From: Siphonodentalium dalli
Lineage: Eukaryota > Mollusca > Scaphopoda > Gadilida > Siphonodentaliidae
Reading direction: 5' to 3'
NCBI GenBank assembly: GCA_032622095.1
Contig: CP136061.1
Span: forward strand, 250,493,582-250,557,581
DNA: 64,000 bases
The notes beneath the pieces were generated by a model. That model did no database searches, was not told the origin of the DNA, and saw only the letters and a program-made list of their open reading frames with translations. This document shows, one piece after another, positions 39,101 to 43,565 of this stretch (the stretch's first letter is position 1; the number at the start of each line of letters is the position of its first letter). The position numbers and the translations under genes are program-made.

Positions 39101-40444
39101 ACCCTCTGGGGACCTCATTCTGTAATTGAGAGACACACTATTTCAAAGCTTGCACACTATGTAGTAAAATTATACACTATTTTTCATCTTGTGTTGTTTT
39201 GTTTTCTTATAGGAGCCCATACTCAAAGCACAAGATATCCAAGAAATCCTGTCATACCACAATGATATCGATGCTTGTCTGATGCGGCTAGAAAAAGTAT
39301 GAGCAATATTACAAAGTTTGCTTTACAAACACCTAGAAACTTATTCATATACTTAGAGACCTGTTTTTATTTTATTAGTGGTGAACCTTCAGGCGATTCG
39401 CAGAAACAATTGGAGTGTAGCAAGAGGGAGAACTCTATCTTGATAGCAATCTGAATCACTCTCCAATAAAGGCAAAATGTCATTTGATTTAAGAAATTTT
39501 GCTCAGCCACAAACCATTTTATTATGCCTTTATAGACAAATAATACTAGTGTACTCAATCTGCAGTTGGTCTGTGTTTTATTCACAGAAAAAGTTATTTG
39601 TGGTCTTGAAATAGATTTTTATAAAAATAATGTTGTTGTAAAATTGTGGCCTGGAAGAGATGCAACATCTTTAATTAAGCTTGTTTGCCAGGGGACACCA
39701 TTTTATTGCACACCCAATGGCTTATTTGTGCGAAATACAGCAAAATACAGAAGAATTGAAACGTTCATTAAAAAAATGTGTATTGTTCTTGAACAATACA
39801 AACCTATTACGTCAACAACGTCACTGGTGACGTCAACTTTAACAGAAAATGTCTTCGCTAAATTATGGGGTATAATCTACATTAAGCACATGTTTGTTCA
39901 ATTAAATACAACAATATCGACCTCAATGTTAGTATGTTACAAGCTGCAATCTTCAGAGTGTGCAATAAACATAGCACAACACAGTTGTGTGAACATGTTA
40001 ACGTTATTGCACTCGTTTGTCGTGCTGCCAGGTAAAACTCGAACCTCCGGTTCTCATTTTACCATCGCGTCACAACAAACTCATGCAATAACGTTAACCA
40101 GTTCACACACTTGTGTCATTCTATCTATTTTTTTTTTTCTTTTTTTTTTTCAACAGAATACGAAGCAGTTATTGTTATATTTTGCGAAGTTCATCTCGAG
40201 GCTTCATCCGTTATCTACGGAGCAGGAAGACAGAATGATGCAGAAGATCTTATCATTCGTAACTCACCAGAACGTCATCTTCGATTCCATCTCGGACATG
40301 AATCAGTCAAACATGGGTTCATCAAGTACAATTAATTCATCGTATGTCGGAGAAGCATGGTCAGATATGAAGCGGAACTTTGTGTTTATTGTAGTGAGGC
40401 TGTTTCGTCATATGGTTGACTCTCAATTAAGGACACCAAGATGA
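8949..40444 (+). CDS. PTPDC1: PTPDC1: dual-specificity-type protein tyrosine phosphatase, 12 exons, 5' partial
   Basis: Exons: 8949-9114, 10552-10632, 12178-12293, 13546-13567, 14506-14612, 18136-18223, 21470-21559, 22570-22669, 28014-28430, 35557-35658, 39213-39296 and 40157-40444. Every junction is GT/AG and every phase joins, giving 552 codons plus TGA. From the first visible codon, residues 1-82 hold the conserved VIPG-like and ARPS segments. Residues 83-121 include TVINLQLAGEHAQCG. W128-Q-D-Y-G is the WPD-type loop. HCHAGLGRTG holds catalytic Cys159 and Arg165. Residues 166-256 complete the phosphatase fold and the HGYEARKLKHIPK segment typical of PTPDC1. Residues about 257-395 are Ser-rich and low in conservation. 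Residues 396-457 hold the C-terminal WxLLAKEKDPAVLC..MWDWIDQL motif. Vertebrate PTPDC1 is about 750 residues, so the variable middle is shorter here. The human protein has been linked to centrosome and cilium length control; that role is inherited by homology only. The 5' end is not resolved: the first exon begins with two bases of a split codon. Confidence 0.93.
9115..10551 (+). other. PTPDC1 intron after exon a
   Basis: Contains a TTAA MITE (9137-9407). From about 9695 to 10130 there are two diverged direct copies of a dispersed repeat (GAGCTTGTA...GAAACTC...CACAAT; ATGAGATCTGTCCGA and ATGAGATCTATCCGA). A fragment of the CGGATGATAACTTTAGTAAG dispersed repeat lies at about 10265-10480. No gene seen. 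Confidence 0.7.
9137..9407. mobile_element. TTAA MITE, CATGACTGGAGC subfamily
   Basis: TTAA at 9137-9140 and 9404-9407. Ends CCCTTCCATGACTGGAGC and CATGAAAAGG. It has two inner palindromes of the shared core ATTCTCTTATATATGCGAGG. The left core is diverged (TACATGCGAGTC). Confidence 0.85.
10552..10632 (+). CDS. PTPDC1: PTPDC1 exon b
   Basis: Acceptor TATTTTAG|GG and donor AAGAG|GTACAG. Encodes V-T-D-K-I-L-A-M-A-R-P-S followed by KKYNILEQFKR, a conserved PTPDC1 stretch. It joins Trp55 in phase on the left and Arg82 on the right. Confidence 0.93.
10627..10716 (+). repeat. 45-bp tandem duplication spanning the exon b donor
   Basis: The segment beginning CAAGAGGTACAGATCTTACA at 10627 is repeated at 10672 with three or so mismatches. 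It duplicates the exon end AAGAG and its GTACAG donor. Confidence 0.95.
11149..11402. mobile_element. hAT-like MITE (family H), short form, perfect 8-bp TSD
   Basis: CAAGCTTTGAAATAG...CTATTTCAAGGCTTG, flanked by TAAATGAT at 11141-11148 and 11403-11410. It consists of two family hairpins with almost nothing between them. Confidence 0.93.
11483..11745. mobile_element. TTAA MITE, CATGACTGGAGC subfamily
   Basis: TTAA at 11483-11486 and 11742-11745, with a second partial left end at 11450. The two inner cores (ATTCTCTTATATATGCGAGT and its inverse) are well preserved. The end reads CATCATGAAAGGGTTAA. Confidence 0.88.
11800..12115. mobile_element. Fragment of TTAA element with CTCATCAATGAG core
   Basis: CCTGAACATTTCC, CCTGAACATCCCTCC and GGGAACTACTCATCAATGAG match, in related orientation, the element at 29600-29863 and the fragment at 36726. 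The termini are not clean. Confidence 0.55.
12178..12293 (+). CDS. PTPDC1: PTPDC1 exon c
   Basis: Acceptor TATTTGCAG|A and donor GGAG|GTATGT. Encodes EDIKTVINLQLAGEHAQCG and then GFCYEPQTLMESG. The INLQ..GEHA.CG block is characteristic of PTPDC1 ahead of the WPD-like loop. Phase is 1 nt in and 1 nt out. Confidence 0.94.
12294..13545 (+). other. PTPDC1 intron after exon c
   Basis: No repeat family recognised with confidence. An open stretch at 12477-12881 (134 codons) overlaps an antisense one (12834-12613). Neither shows a domain or consistent splice context, so I do not call them. Confidence 0.55.
13546..13567 (+). CDS. PTPDC1: PTPDC1 exon d, 22-nt microexon
   Basis: Acceptor TTTGACAG|TC and donor GGATG|GTGAGT. 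Its 22 nt encode V-F-F-Y-N-F-G-W, the strand leading into the WPD-like loop. It completes Val121 from the previous exon and Trp128 with the next. Vertebrate PTPDC1 has the same peptide (IYFYNFGW), which supports such a small exon. Confidence 0.93.
13568..14505 (+). other. PTPDC1 intron after exon d
   Basis: AT-rich, no repeat or gene recognised. Chance open frames lie on both strands at about 13980-14350. Confidence 0.55.
14506..14612 (+). CDS. PTPDC1: PTPDC1 exon e, WPD-like loop and catalytic cysteine
   Basis: Acceptor TATTGCAG|GC and donor GGTCTAG|GTAAGT. Encodes QDYGVGALSTILDMVHVM..EGKVAIHCHAGL. It carries the presumed general-acid Asp130 and nucleophile Cys159. The P-loop is split by the intron after the first base of Gly164. 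The 3' end of this exon and its donor form the unit of the downstream minisatellite. Confidence 0.95.
14566..16720 (+). repeat. Minisatellite of a duplicated exon end plus 5' splice site (47-bp unit)
   Basis: Unit: GTGTCTGAGGGTAAAGTGGC, CATACACTGCCATGCTGGTC, TAGGTAA. The first copy is the true 3' end of exon e. There are roughly 46 copies, including shorter ones of about 28 bp that lack CTGAGGGTAAAGTGGC. Variants alternate CACTGCC/CACAGCC and CATGCTGG/CATACTGG. Each unit keeps GGTCTAG|GTAAGT (or GTATAG|GTAAGT). The last copy ends with GTAAGTTTCAG at 16711-16722, which could be the original donor. Reading on from exon e through the first donor meets TAG within one unit. Confidence 0.97.
16723..17697 (+). 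other. PTPDC1 intron segment with dispersed-repeat fragments
   Basis: Holds a non-LTR-like tail (about 16985-17130) and a fragment of FB-family sequence (about 17130-17225, GCGATAATCAAGTGGG and GAGTTATCCCGCATGGTATG). The remainder is not recognised. Confidence 0.6.
16985..17130 (+). mobile_element. Probable non-LTR retrotransposon/SINE 3' end
   Basis: Contains TCAAAATTTCAGCTCCGAAG, then CCAGCTGTTTGGTCGCCTGT, then CAAACAAACAAACAAAATTG and a GATA microsatellite. This layout is typical of RTE-like 3' tails in invertebrates. No coding part. Confidence 0.5.
17698..18097. mobile_element. TTAA MITE, CCCTTTACCCAACA subfamily
   Basis: TTAA at 17698-17701 and 18094-18097. Termini CCCTTTACCCAACA and TGTTGGGTAAAGGG are exact inverses. 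Two palindromic cores (CCAATGCATTCTCTTATATA...) are separated by an A/T-rich spacer. Next to it are TTTTGGCCGGTTTGTTG and the segment GAAGATATTTTAGGCTGTTG, seen in all copies. Confidence 0.93.
18136..18223 (+). CDS. PTPDC1: PTPDC1 exon f, P-loop arginine
   Basis: Acceptor TGTTACAG|GC and donor AGAAG|GTATGG. Completes Gly164 and encodes R165-T-G-V-L-I-A-S-Y-L-V-Y, then SNEAVNYVRARR. This is the helix after the CX5R loop and the R-A-(K/R)-R-P element. Confidence 0.95.
18440..19880 (+). repeat. Run of diverged dispersed-repeat copies in the PTPDC1 intron
   Basis: About eight imperfect direct copies, roughly 130-200 bp each, of TTTCCGGATGATAACTTTAG, then CTGAACCAAATTTGGTAT, then CAAAATACAGATCAAGTTCG, then GAGTTATGCCCCTTTTTCGA. 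A few have TCCGTCCGTCCGTCCG tracts. The same unit occurs at about 10265-10480 and 44380-44650. No coding frame survives. Mollusc genomes often carry families like this, but I cannot name it. Confidence 0.75.
20157..20591. mobile_element. TTAA MITE, CAGTGCCAGG subfamily
   Basis: TTAA at 20157-20160 and 20588-20591. Termini CCCATTCAGTGCCAGG and CCTGGCACTGAACGGG. One shared palindromic core at about 20476-20545. Also GGCCGATCTCATCGGCC, an internal palindrome. Confidence 0.9.
20905..21341. mobile_element. hAT-like MITE (family H), full-length form
   Basis: Two terminal hairpins (20939-21028 and 21238-21325) flank an internal segment with ATAGACTCAGATTGAAG and CTATAGAAATTTGTTAATAA. Ends CAAGTCTGAG and ACAGGC. 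A TSD is not clear. Confidence 0.8.
21470..21559 (+). CDS. PTPDC1: PTPDC1 exon g
   Basis: Acceptor TTATCTTAG|A and donor GGAAG|GTAAGA. Encodes PGSIQTKGQVEVIKEFEQYI then KPFRIVFPG. The R-P-x-S-I-Q-T-x-G-Q motif is a hallmark of this phosphatase group. Confidence 0.95.
22085..22240. mobile_element. Isolated shared hairpin core of a TTAA MITE
   Basis: CCAATGCATTCTCTTATATA...and its inverse (about 22161-22229), with the AATTGTAAGAAACATTT-type spacer on the left and CACAGGG on the right. No intact terminus. Confidence 0.75.
22570..22669 (+). CDS. PTPDC1: PTPDC1 exon h
   Basis: Acceptor TTTTTCCAG|A and donor CCCAAG|GTATGT. Encodes IPGCREVSFQQYLIKQKKLL then HGYEARKLKHIPK, the conserved end of the phosphatase region in PTPDC1. 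Ends in phase 0. Confidence 0.95.
22640..22715 (+). repeat. 38-bp tandem duplication spanning the exon h donor
   Basis: GAAGCCAGAAAGCTCAAACA...ACCCAAGG occurs at 22640 and again at 22678. In the second copy the donor GTATGT reads GGATGT, so only the first donor is usable. Confidence 0.95.
22853..23380. mobile_element. TTAA foldback element (family FB), full copy
   Basis: TTAA at 22853-22856 and 23377-23380. Terminal repeats begin AGGTGGATTATCTCTTTG on the left, and on the right the inverse of AGATGGATTATCTCTTTA. They extend over roughly 120 bp through GTATAAAATATTAGAT / ATTTATTATTTTATAC and the CCGGAAATGCTTCTATCGAT-type segment. No transposase. A good reference copy for the family. Confidence 0.9.
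23709..23806 (+). pseudogene. Degenerate partial copy of PTPDC1 exon i in the preceding intron
   Basis: ATACTCAAGCTCGCTGGATC, then AGATTCGATTTCGCAGATGA, then GCAGTGTGTCAAGTATCTCA aligns base for base with the start of exon i (from about 28036). An 11-nt deletion before CCATGATGAGAGAACCAGCA shifts the frame. It is a broken exon duplicate, not a functional alternative exon. Confidence 0.88.
23973..24574. mobile_element. Terminal-inverted-repeat element, about 600 bp, CAG flanks
   Basis: Left end GGGCCTGTACTATAGATTTA then CAATTG...GTGTTTGA. The right end is its inverse (TCAAACACGGCAATTG...CTATAGTACAGGCCC). The repeats extend to ACAAGGTTATG / CATAACCTTGT, about 60 bp. CAG at 23970-23972 and 24575-24577 fits a 3-bp TSD as in PIF/Harbinger elements, but CAG is short enough to be chance. 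Confidence 0.8.
24632..27433 (+). repeat. Satellite B: 55-bp tandem array, about 51 copies
   Basis: Unit TTAAAGTGATGTGAAGCACT, CCAGTAGGGTGATCAAATAG, AAATTAAGAATAATC. Variants GAAATGGAG, CTCCGG and AAACACTCC cluster at the left and near 26130-26370. Two copies lack CCA (CACTCGG) and one lacks GTGATC. The array runs directly into element D at 27433. Confidence 0.97.
27433..27710 (+). mobile_element. Dispersed element D, copy 2, joined to satellite B
   Basis: AATCCAAATTGATGATACAC, ATTAAATGCAATGACTCTCG, TTATCGCCGATAGTTGCAT and GCATAGCGCCTGAG match 52310-52620 in order. The unit of satellite B resembles the segment just before this in copy 3 (CTAGAAATGGAGAATAAACT). Confidence 0.8.
28014..28430 (+). 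CDS. PTPDC1: PTPDC1 exon i (largest internal exon)
   Basis: Acceptor TCCTTCCAG|GTT and donor TATGAG|GTAAGG. 139 codons, phase 0 at both ends. Begins VIDVVCSRILELAGSDSISR, followed by a Ser-rich stretch (SSASSMSSL, GSSTSSDRLSVLSRHTSRDS) likely disordered. The end is acidic, SQLDYDQDVKDSAIMYE. It corresponds to the variable middle of PTPDC1, shorter than in vertebrates. Confidence 0.92.
28391..28466 (+). repeat. Partial duplication across the exon i donor (offset 52 bp)
   Basis: GATCAGGATGTTAAAGATA at 28395 in the exon recurs as GATCAGGACGTTAAAGATA at 28447, after the GTAAGG donor. Only about 22 bp of the second copy is still alignable. Confidence 0.85.
28696..29410. mobile_element. hAT-type element, 715 bp, perfect 8-bp TSD
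   Basis: Ends TAGGGGTGCCACGATTAATC and (inverted) TAGAGGTGCCACGATTACTA. The flanking octamer GTACAAAT is identical at 28688-28695 and 29411-29418. The subterminal regions are rich in ATCGATTA. No transposase frame, so non-autonomous. Confidence 0.93.
29600..29863. mobile_element. TTAA element with CTCATTGATGGGTAG core
   Basis: TTAA at 29600-29603 followed by CCCTTTTATTCTAAATACTC. The right end, TCAGTATAGAAAG...AAGGGTTGA, has TTGA instead of TTAA. Related pieces lie at 11800-12115, 36726 and 55425-55664. Confidence 0.7.
29944..30864. mobile_element. hAT-type element, 921 bp, perfect 8-bp TSD
   Basis: Left end CAGGGTTTGGTCTGCCACTT then GCC. The right end inverted is CAGGATCCGCACTTGCC. ATTAGGCC is identical at 29936-29943 and 30865-30872. 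Subterminal TTGGCAAAA repeats lie on both sides. It contains an inserted non-LTR-like tail. No transposase frame. Confidence 0.9.
30357..30670 (+). mobile_element. Non-LTR/SINE-like fragment nested in the hAT element
   Basis: AGCTGATGTGCCCGAGTTCG...GGTCAAGGTCAGGGACACAG...ACCAAATTTGAGTTGGATCG...TTTTCGAGTCTATAACACAC, ending in an ACACACATACATACATACAG tract. The order is that of RTE-like 3' ends in invertebrate genomes. Confidence 0.6.
31045..34827. mobile_element. FB-family TTAA element whose right end has expanded into satellite C
   Basis: TTTTAAATAACAAATTTGAA, then GTTGCGTGGGTATAAAATAA at the left matches the inverted right end of the 22853-23380 copy, minus about 18 terminal bases. The inner part follows to ATTTTATACCCCAGTAACTA at about 31505. 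The terminal 50 bp is then repeated to 34823, and the last copy ends in CCTCCTTTAA with TTAA at 34824-34827. Confidence 0.85.
31515..34823 (+). repeat. Satellite C: 50-bp tandem array, about 66 copies
   Basis: Unit TAACTATATAATACATGTTT, ACAAAGAGATAGACCACCTT, TATACCCCAG. It is extremely homogeneous. A copy variant ACCTTCATACCCACAG recurs at about 32518, 33419 and 34271. The CCCCGG type clusters near 33780-34090 and 34580-34790. The first copies keep GATAATCCACC, the sequence of the FB terminus. Confidence 0.97.
34836..35077 (+). repeat. Five-copy 48-bp tandem repeat
   Basis: Unit AATTATCTCATCATAACAAA, CACAATAGTGTGAAACACAT, GTGGTGGC. The length is a multiple of three, so it leaves a repetitive open frame that is not evidence of a gene. 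Confidence 0.95.
35101..35260 (+). repeat. Purine-rich tract with an 18-G run
   Basis: A/G-rich strand (AAAGGGAGAAAAAAAAAAGG...GAAGAAAAG) leading to about 18 consecutive G at 35209-35226, then GGAGGAAAAAGGAAGAAAG. It lies about 330 bp upstream of exon j. Homopolymer length is likely polymorphic or error-prone. Confidence 0.9.
35557..35658 (+). CDS. PTPDC1: PTPDC1 exon j
   Basis: Acceptor ATTTTACAG|GAG and donor CTTAGG|GTCAGT. 34 codons, phase 0: EQLNESEETWKLLAKEKDPA then VLCVIMWDWIDQLR. It matches the conserved C-terminal region of PTPDC1 (W-x-x-x-x-x-E-x-D-P-x-x-L-C...M-W-x-W-x-x-Q-L). Confidence 0.94.
35757..36194. mobile_element. TTAA MITE, CAGGGCCAGG subfamily
   Basis: TTAA at 35757-35760. 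The right end CCTGGCACTGAAAGGGTTGA has a mutated target. The internal GATCTCATCGGCCC and the single core at about 36074-36142 are shared with the 20157-20591 copy. Confidence 0.85.
36220..36330 (+). repeat. Two-copy 51-bp direct repeat
   Basis: ACATGATCGACCACCTAATG, then TCAGACTTCCACCTAATACA, then TGTTATCCTG occurs twice in tandem. Confidence 0.95.
36331..36725 (+). repeat. Diverged direct repeat, ATCTCAATGAAATTTGGATG family
   Basis: CGGATCTCAATATAATTTGG...TTCACTACTATGAGGACATT...AATCATTTTGTT occurs twice. Similar text is seen at 48540-48670 and 51490-51780. A dispersed repeat with no surviving coding frame. Confidence 0.65.
36833..37946. mobile_element. TTAA MITE (CATGACGGGGGC subfamily) split by another TTAA element
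   Basis: The left end TTAACCCTTTCATGACGGGG at 36833 and its first core (about 36878-36950) are separated from the second core (about 37828-37895) and the end CTATCATGAAAGGG by an AT spacer and the insert at 37065-37567. The spacer is a degenerate (AAATGATAAAAATTGTTAAAGAATGTAAG)n-type run. Confidence 0.75.
37065..37567. mobile_element. Nested TTAA element, AGGTACGG/AGGCACGT termini
   Basis: TTAA at 37065-37068 and 37564-37567. Left end AGGTACGGTTGGCCT, right end inverted AGGCACGTGAGGCCT (imperfect). It sits inside the spacer of the surrounding MITE. Confidence 0.65.
38399..39152. mobile_element. hAT-like MITE (family H), perfect 8-bp TSD, carrying a TTAA MITE
   Basis: CAAGCCTTAAAATAG...CTATTTCAAAGCTTG is flanked by CACACTAT at 38391-38398 and 39153-39160. 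A separate TTAA MITE lies inside. The right end is 60 bp from exon k. Confidence 0.93.
38545..38944. mobile_element. TTAA MITE nested in a family H element
   Basis: TTAA at 38545-38548 and 38941-38944. Termini CCCTTTACCCAACA and TGTTGGGTAAAGGG. The host sequence GATGTTAACCCTTTAGTCACC is restored when one TTAA and the insert are removed, and it matches other H copies (GATGTTCACCCATTAGTCACC). Confidence 0.95.
39213..39296 (+). CDS. PTPDC1: PTPDC1 exon k
   Basis: Acceptor TTCTTATAG|GAG and donor GAAAAA|GTATGA (non-consensus G at -1 and +5). 28 codons, phase 0: EPILKAQDIQEILSYHNDID then ACLMRLEK. Corresponds to the region of PTPDC1 ending ...LLEKG in vertebrates. Confidence 0.92.
39297..40156 (+). 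other. Last PTPDC1 intron, open for its final 591 nt
   Basis: From 39566 the frame stays open into the last exon (292 codons in all). The intronic part has no recognisable domain and ends in a long T tract before the acceptor, so translation through it is doubtful. It contains AACGTCACTGGTGACGTC at about 39820, a CRE-like palindrome. Confidence 0.7.
40157..40444 (+). CDS. PTPDC1: PTPDC1 exon l, terminal coding exon
   Basis: Acceptor polypyrimidine tract then CAACAG|AAT. 95 codons plus TGA. Starts NTKQLLLYFAKFISRLHPLS, then EQEDRMMQKILSFVTHQN, equivalent to the helical C-terminus of PTPDC1. Then a Ser/Asn linker and WSDMKRNFVFIVVRLFRHMV. The stop is at 40442-40444. Confidence 0.93.
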   Translation, partial: NTKQLLLYFAKFISRLHPLSTEQEDRMMQKILSFVTHQNVIFDSISDMNQSNMGSSSTINSSYVGEAWSDMKRNFVFIVVRLFRHMVDSQLRTPR

Positions 40445-40669
40445 TAGTTAACATAATTAAGAGATTGTGAATTTTTGTTGTTGCAAGAAATATTTTGATA
40501 TTAACTCACAAATCAACTGTAGCTTCGCCGTCATGTGATACTCATGTCCCTCCACCGTCATGTGATACTCATGTCCCTCCACTTTAACTCCACCAAATTC
40601 TAATGCTGGAGCTGAAAGATCAGCCCGATATTAGTATATTTTTGGTTGTTTTCACCCCTGGTTTAACCA

Positions 40670-40858
40670 ACCGTTCCATGACTGGAGCTTCCTGAAATTT
40701 CGCGAAAACCCTGTGCCAATGCATTCTCTTATATATGCGAGTCTCCTATAGGGAGCCTCCGATATATAAGAGAATACATTGTCCTAACAGTATTTACATT
40801 GACCTTGTAAGCCAGTGCATTCTCTTATATATGTGAGGCTTTCTATGGGATCTGGGGA
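40670..40858. mobile_element. Truncated TTAA MITE, CATGACTGGAGC subfamily
   Basis: CCGTTCCATGACTGGAGCTT then one core (about 40718-40787) and the start of a second, broken at TTTCTATGGGATCTGGGG. Confidence 0.8.
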
Positions 40859-40887
40859 ATTGAAAAATTAAGTGGACCTTTAATGTT

Positions 40888-41505
40888 TAGATGGACCTAC
40901 ACAGAAAACTACTTAATTGTTAAGCGAATTCACCAACTGAATGAATCTATGCTATCTGAAGACCACATCAAGCATATTATATAACAATAAAACTGTCAAA
41001 AAGATTACTTTAATCATATTTTTATATATACAAGAACTGTTACATTGAAGAACCAGCCCAATTAATAAACATGTTGGTATGAAGGTCATTCACTAAAACA
41101 TTAAATAGACCACAGTGTTAGAGATAGCTGGTCAGCTGGGGATTTCGCAGATGGACATATAACCTAAAACTCATCTCAGCCCAAAGGTTTTTATTAGTTC
41201 TTGCAAAATGGATGCTTAAAATTTTCCAGCACATACTAACATTCTGTTAACTGTCTTGAAGCAGTGTTGCTCTCTATTAATTGTCATTCGAGCATTTTAC
41301 TAATTCAGCTCATGTACTTTTTATGGCAGTAATTCATTTCCTTTAATTTTGTTATACTCTTCCCATAATTTCCCTTCTAAAAATATTATTAAAGTAATCT
41401 TTTTGACATTTTTATTGTTATATAATATGCTTAATGTGTCTTCAGATAATATAGATTCATTCAGGTGGATTACTTCGCTTAACAATTAAGTAGTTTTCTG
41501 TCTAA
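40888..41505. mobile_element. Foldback element with arms of about 120 bp
   Basis: ACAGAAAACTACTTAATTGT...AATCTATGCTATCTGAAGAC...TTATATAACAATAAAACTGT (to about 41025) is the inverse, with few mismatches, of 41388-41505. The loop of about 360 bp has no frame. Confidence 0.88.
40986..40991 (+). promoter_or_regulatory. Possible PTPDC1 poly(A) signal
   Basis: First AATAAA downstream of the stop (542 nt). It lies in the arm of a foldback element, so this is only a candidate. Confidence 0.25.
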
Positions 41506-41573
41506 ACTTTCCACCTCCTGAGATCGCTCAGGCGTGGAAACCTGGAAACGAGGTGCTTAAGCTGTCTGTTGTT

Positions 41574-42008
41574 CAAGCCTGAGTTTAGTGTGCCTGTCAT
41601 TTGCAGAATGAGGTCCCCGGATGGTGAATTTAGTGATGCTATCTGCAAAGTGGGCTAGCATCACCAAATTCACCCTGTAGTGACCTCATTCTGCATGTCC
41701 TCATCTGTTATGGAAGACATAGACTCAGATTGAAGTTCCGAAATCGTGAATATTGTGATGTACACCCATTGGGAACTCGATTATGCAATGTGTCTTCTGC
41801 CAATTTGCGGATATAGAGAAACTAGCTATGTGAAGAAGTTTCTATAGAAATTTGATAATAAAGAAATAAAAAAGATGAGGCCTAAGCAGAATGAGGTCCC
41901 CAGAGGGTGATGAATTTGGTGATGCTATCCCGCTATGCAGGATAGCATCACTAAATTCACCCTCTGGGGACCTCATTCTGCAAATGAGATACACTACACT
42001 CAGGCTCT
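41574..42008. mobile_element. hAT-like MITE (family H), full-length form, 8-bp TSD
   Basis: CAAGCCTGAGTTTAG...hairpins...CACTCAGGCTCT, flanked by CTGTTGTT at 41566-41573 and 42009-42016. Confidence 0.88.
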
Positions 42009-42173
42009 CTGTTGTTATATATTCCACAGATAGTCACATAAAAAACGAGAACATGAAGAGAATGTTTAACCAAAAATAATTATTTATTTCTCATTGTTAT
42101 TGTTGTTGAATTACCTTGGATATTTCTTCTAAATCACTCAGACTTCATCACCTTTGGTAGATCATGTGCAGTT

Positions 42174-42358
42174 GGGGTGGGATGGATGGAATGGGGCTTG
42201 AGGGTTTTGGGTGGGGTGGGTGGAAGAGGGGTTGAGGTTGTTGGGGTGTGGGGTGGGATTTGGGTTGACGGTGTTGGGCTGGGGTGGGCAGAACAGGGGT
42301 TAATGGTTTGGGGAGGGGTGGGTGAAATGGGGGTTGAGGGTGTTTGGGAACTGGCTTA
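42174..42358 (+). repeat. G-rich degenerate minisatellite
   Basis: Irregular repeats of GGGTGGGGTGGGTGGAA and GGGGTTGAGGGTGTT on the + strand. Many G3-G4 runs with short loops could form a quadruplex. The open frame across it is composition-driven. Confidence 0.8.
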
Positions 42359-42585
42359 GGAAATTCTCAATTACTTGTGTCAGGTCAGACCCAACAACAA
42401 ATTCCCCACTAAATAATATAATAATTCCAACCTATTTCTGGTGTAAAATTTCCAACTATTGTTGTGTCAGGCATGAGATTTCCAACTATTGAAAATTTTG
42501 CCCAAAGTTTGGGAGGTGGAAGGGGTTAGACACCCCAACCCCTCCCCCCATGTTGTCACATCCATGCCTGCTTAAAATGTTTGCT

Positions 42586-42851
42586 TTAAACTTTCCATGA
42601 CTGGAGCTTCCTGAAATTTTGCCTAAACCCTGTGCCATTGCATTCTCTTATATAATCGAGTCACAACCATAGGGAGCCTCGCATATTTAATAGAATACAT
42701 TGGCCTAACAATATTTACCTTGAGCTTTTAAGCCAGTGCATTCTCTTATATATGCGAGGCTCCCTATGGGGAAACTCACATATATAATAGAATGCACTGG
42801 AACAGGATCTTTAATGCTGCACCAGCACAACTGTCATCATCAAAGGGTTAA
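42586..42851. mobile_element. TTAA MITE, CATGACTGGAGC subfamily
   Basis: TTAA at 42586-42589 and 42848-42851. Two partly decayed cores (TATATAATCGAGTCAC; ATATATGCGAGGCTCC). Confidence 0.85.
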
Positions 42852-43121
42852 AATTGAATGGGAGAGTCCATTCTATCATGAAAGGGTTAACATTCTTCAC
42901 CTTAATAGCTGCCCTGTATTTCGTCTTGCGTCCTTATTAATCTGTTGGAGTTTTAGTCGTTTCTGTCAGGTTGTTTATATGCCTTCAGATTCATGTTATT
43001 GTTATCCTTGGACCCACTAACCTACATGTATCATGGTTTAAATTCATGTATTAAAACACCTCTTTGTTATCCATCTTGATGTGATGAAAACAGTATTTTA
43101 ATGTTAAAAAAAGTTTTCTTC

Positions 43122-43565
43122 CAAGCTTCAAAATAGTGTGTCTGTCATTTGCCGAATGAGGTCCCCAGAGGGTGAATTTTAGTGTTGCTATCCCGCATGA
43201 CAGGCTAGCATTGCCAAATTCAACCTATGTGCACCTCATTCCGCTTAGACCTCAACTGCTATGGGAAACCTAGGATCAGATTTAAGTTCCCCAGTTGAAG
43301 TTAATGATGTTCACCCATTAGTCACCTCGATTATGCATTTTAACTTCTGCAAATTAGGGGATATAGAAACTGAACAGGAGGGGAAAAGTAACTAAAAACA
43401 ATGTTAATTTGGGACTATAGATACTTCCCAGAAGATAAGGCATAAGCAGAATGAGGTCCCCAGAGGGTGAATTTTGTGATGGTAGCCCGCTGTGCGGGGT
43501 ATCATCACTAAATTCACCCTCTGGGGACCTCAGTCTGCAATGTCAGACACATTATTTCAAGGTTT
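43122..43565. mobile_element. hAT-like MITE (family H), near-perfect TSD
   Basis: CAAGCTTCAAAATAG...TTATTTCAAGGTTTG. TTTTCTTC on the left and TTTCCTTC on the right (7 of 8). Both terminal hairpins are present. Confidence 0.88.

Noticed and set aside
39834-40105. Intronic peptide upstream of the last exon as a separate protein
   Set aside because: No homology pattern recognised, and it reads into a Phe-rich stretch made by the polypyrimidine tract. Kept only as a low-priority finding.
42177-42359. Gly/Val/Trp-rich open frame
   Set aside because: Produced by G-rich minisatellite composition.
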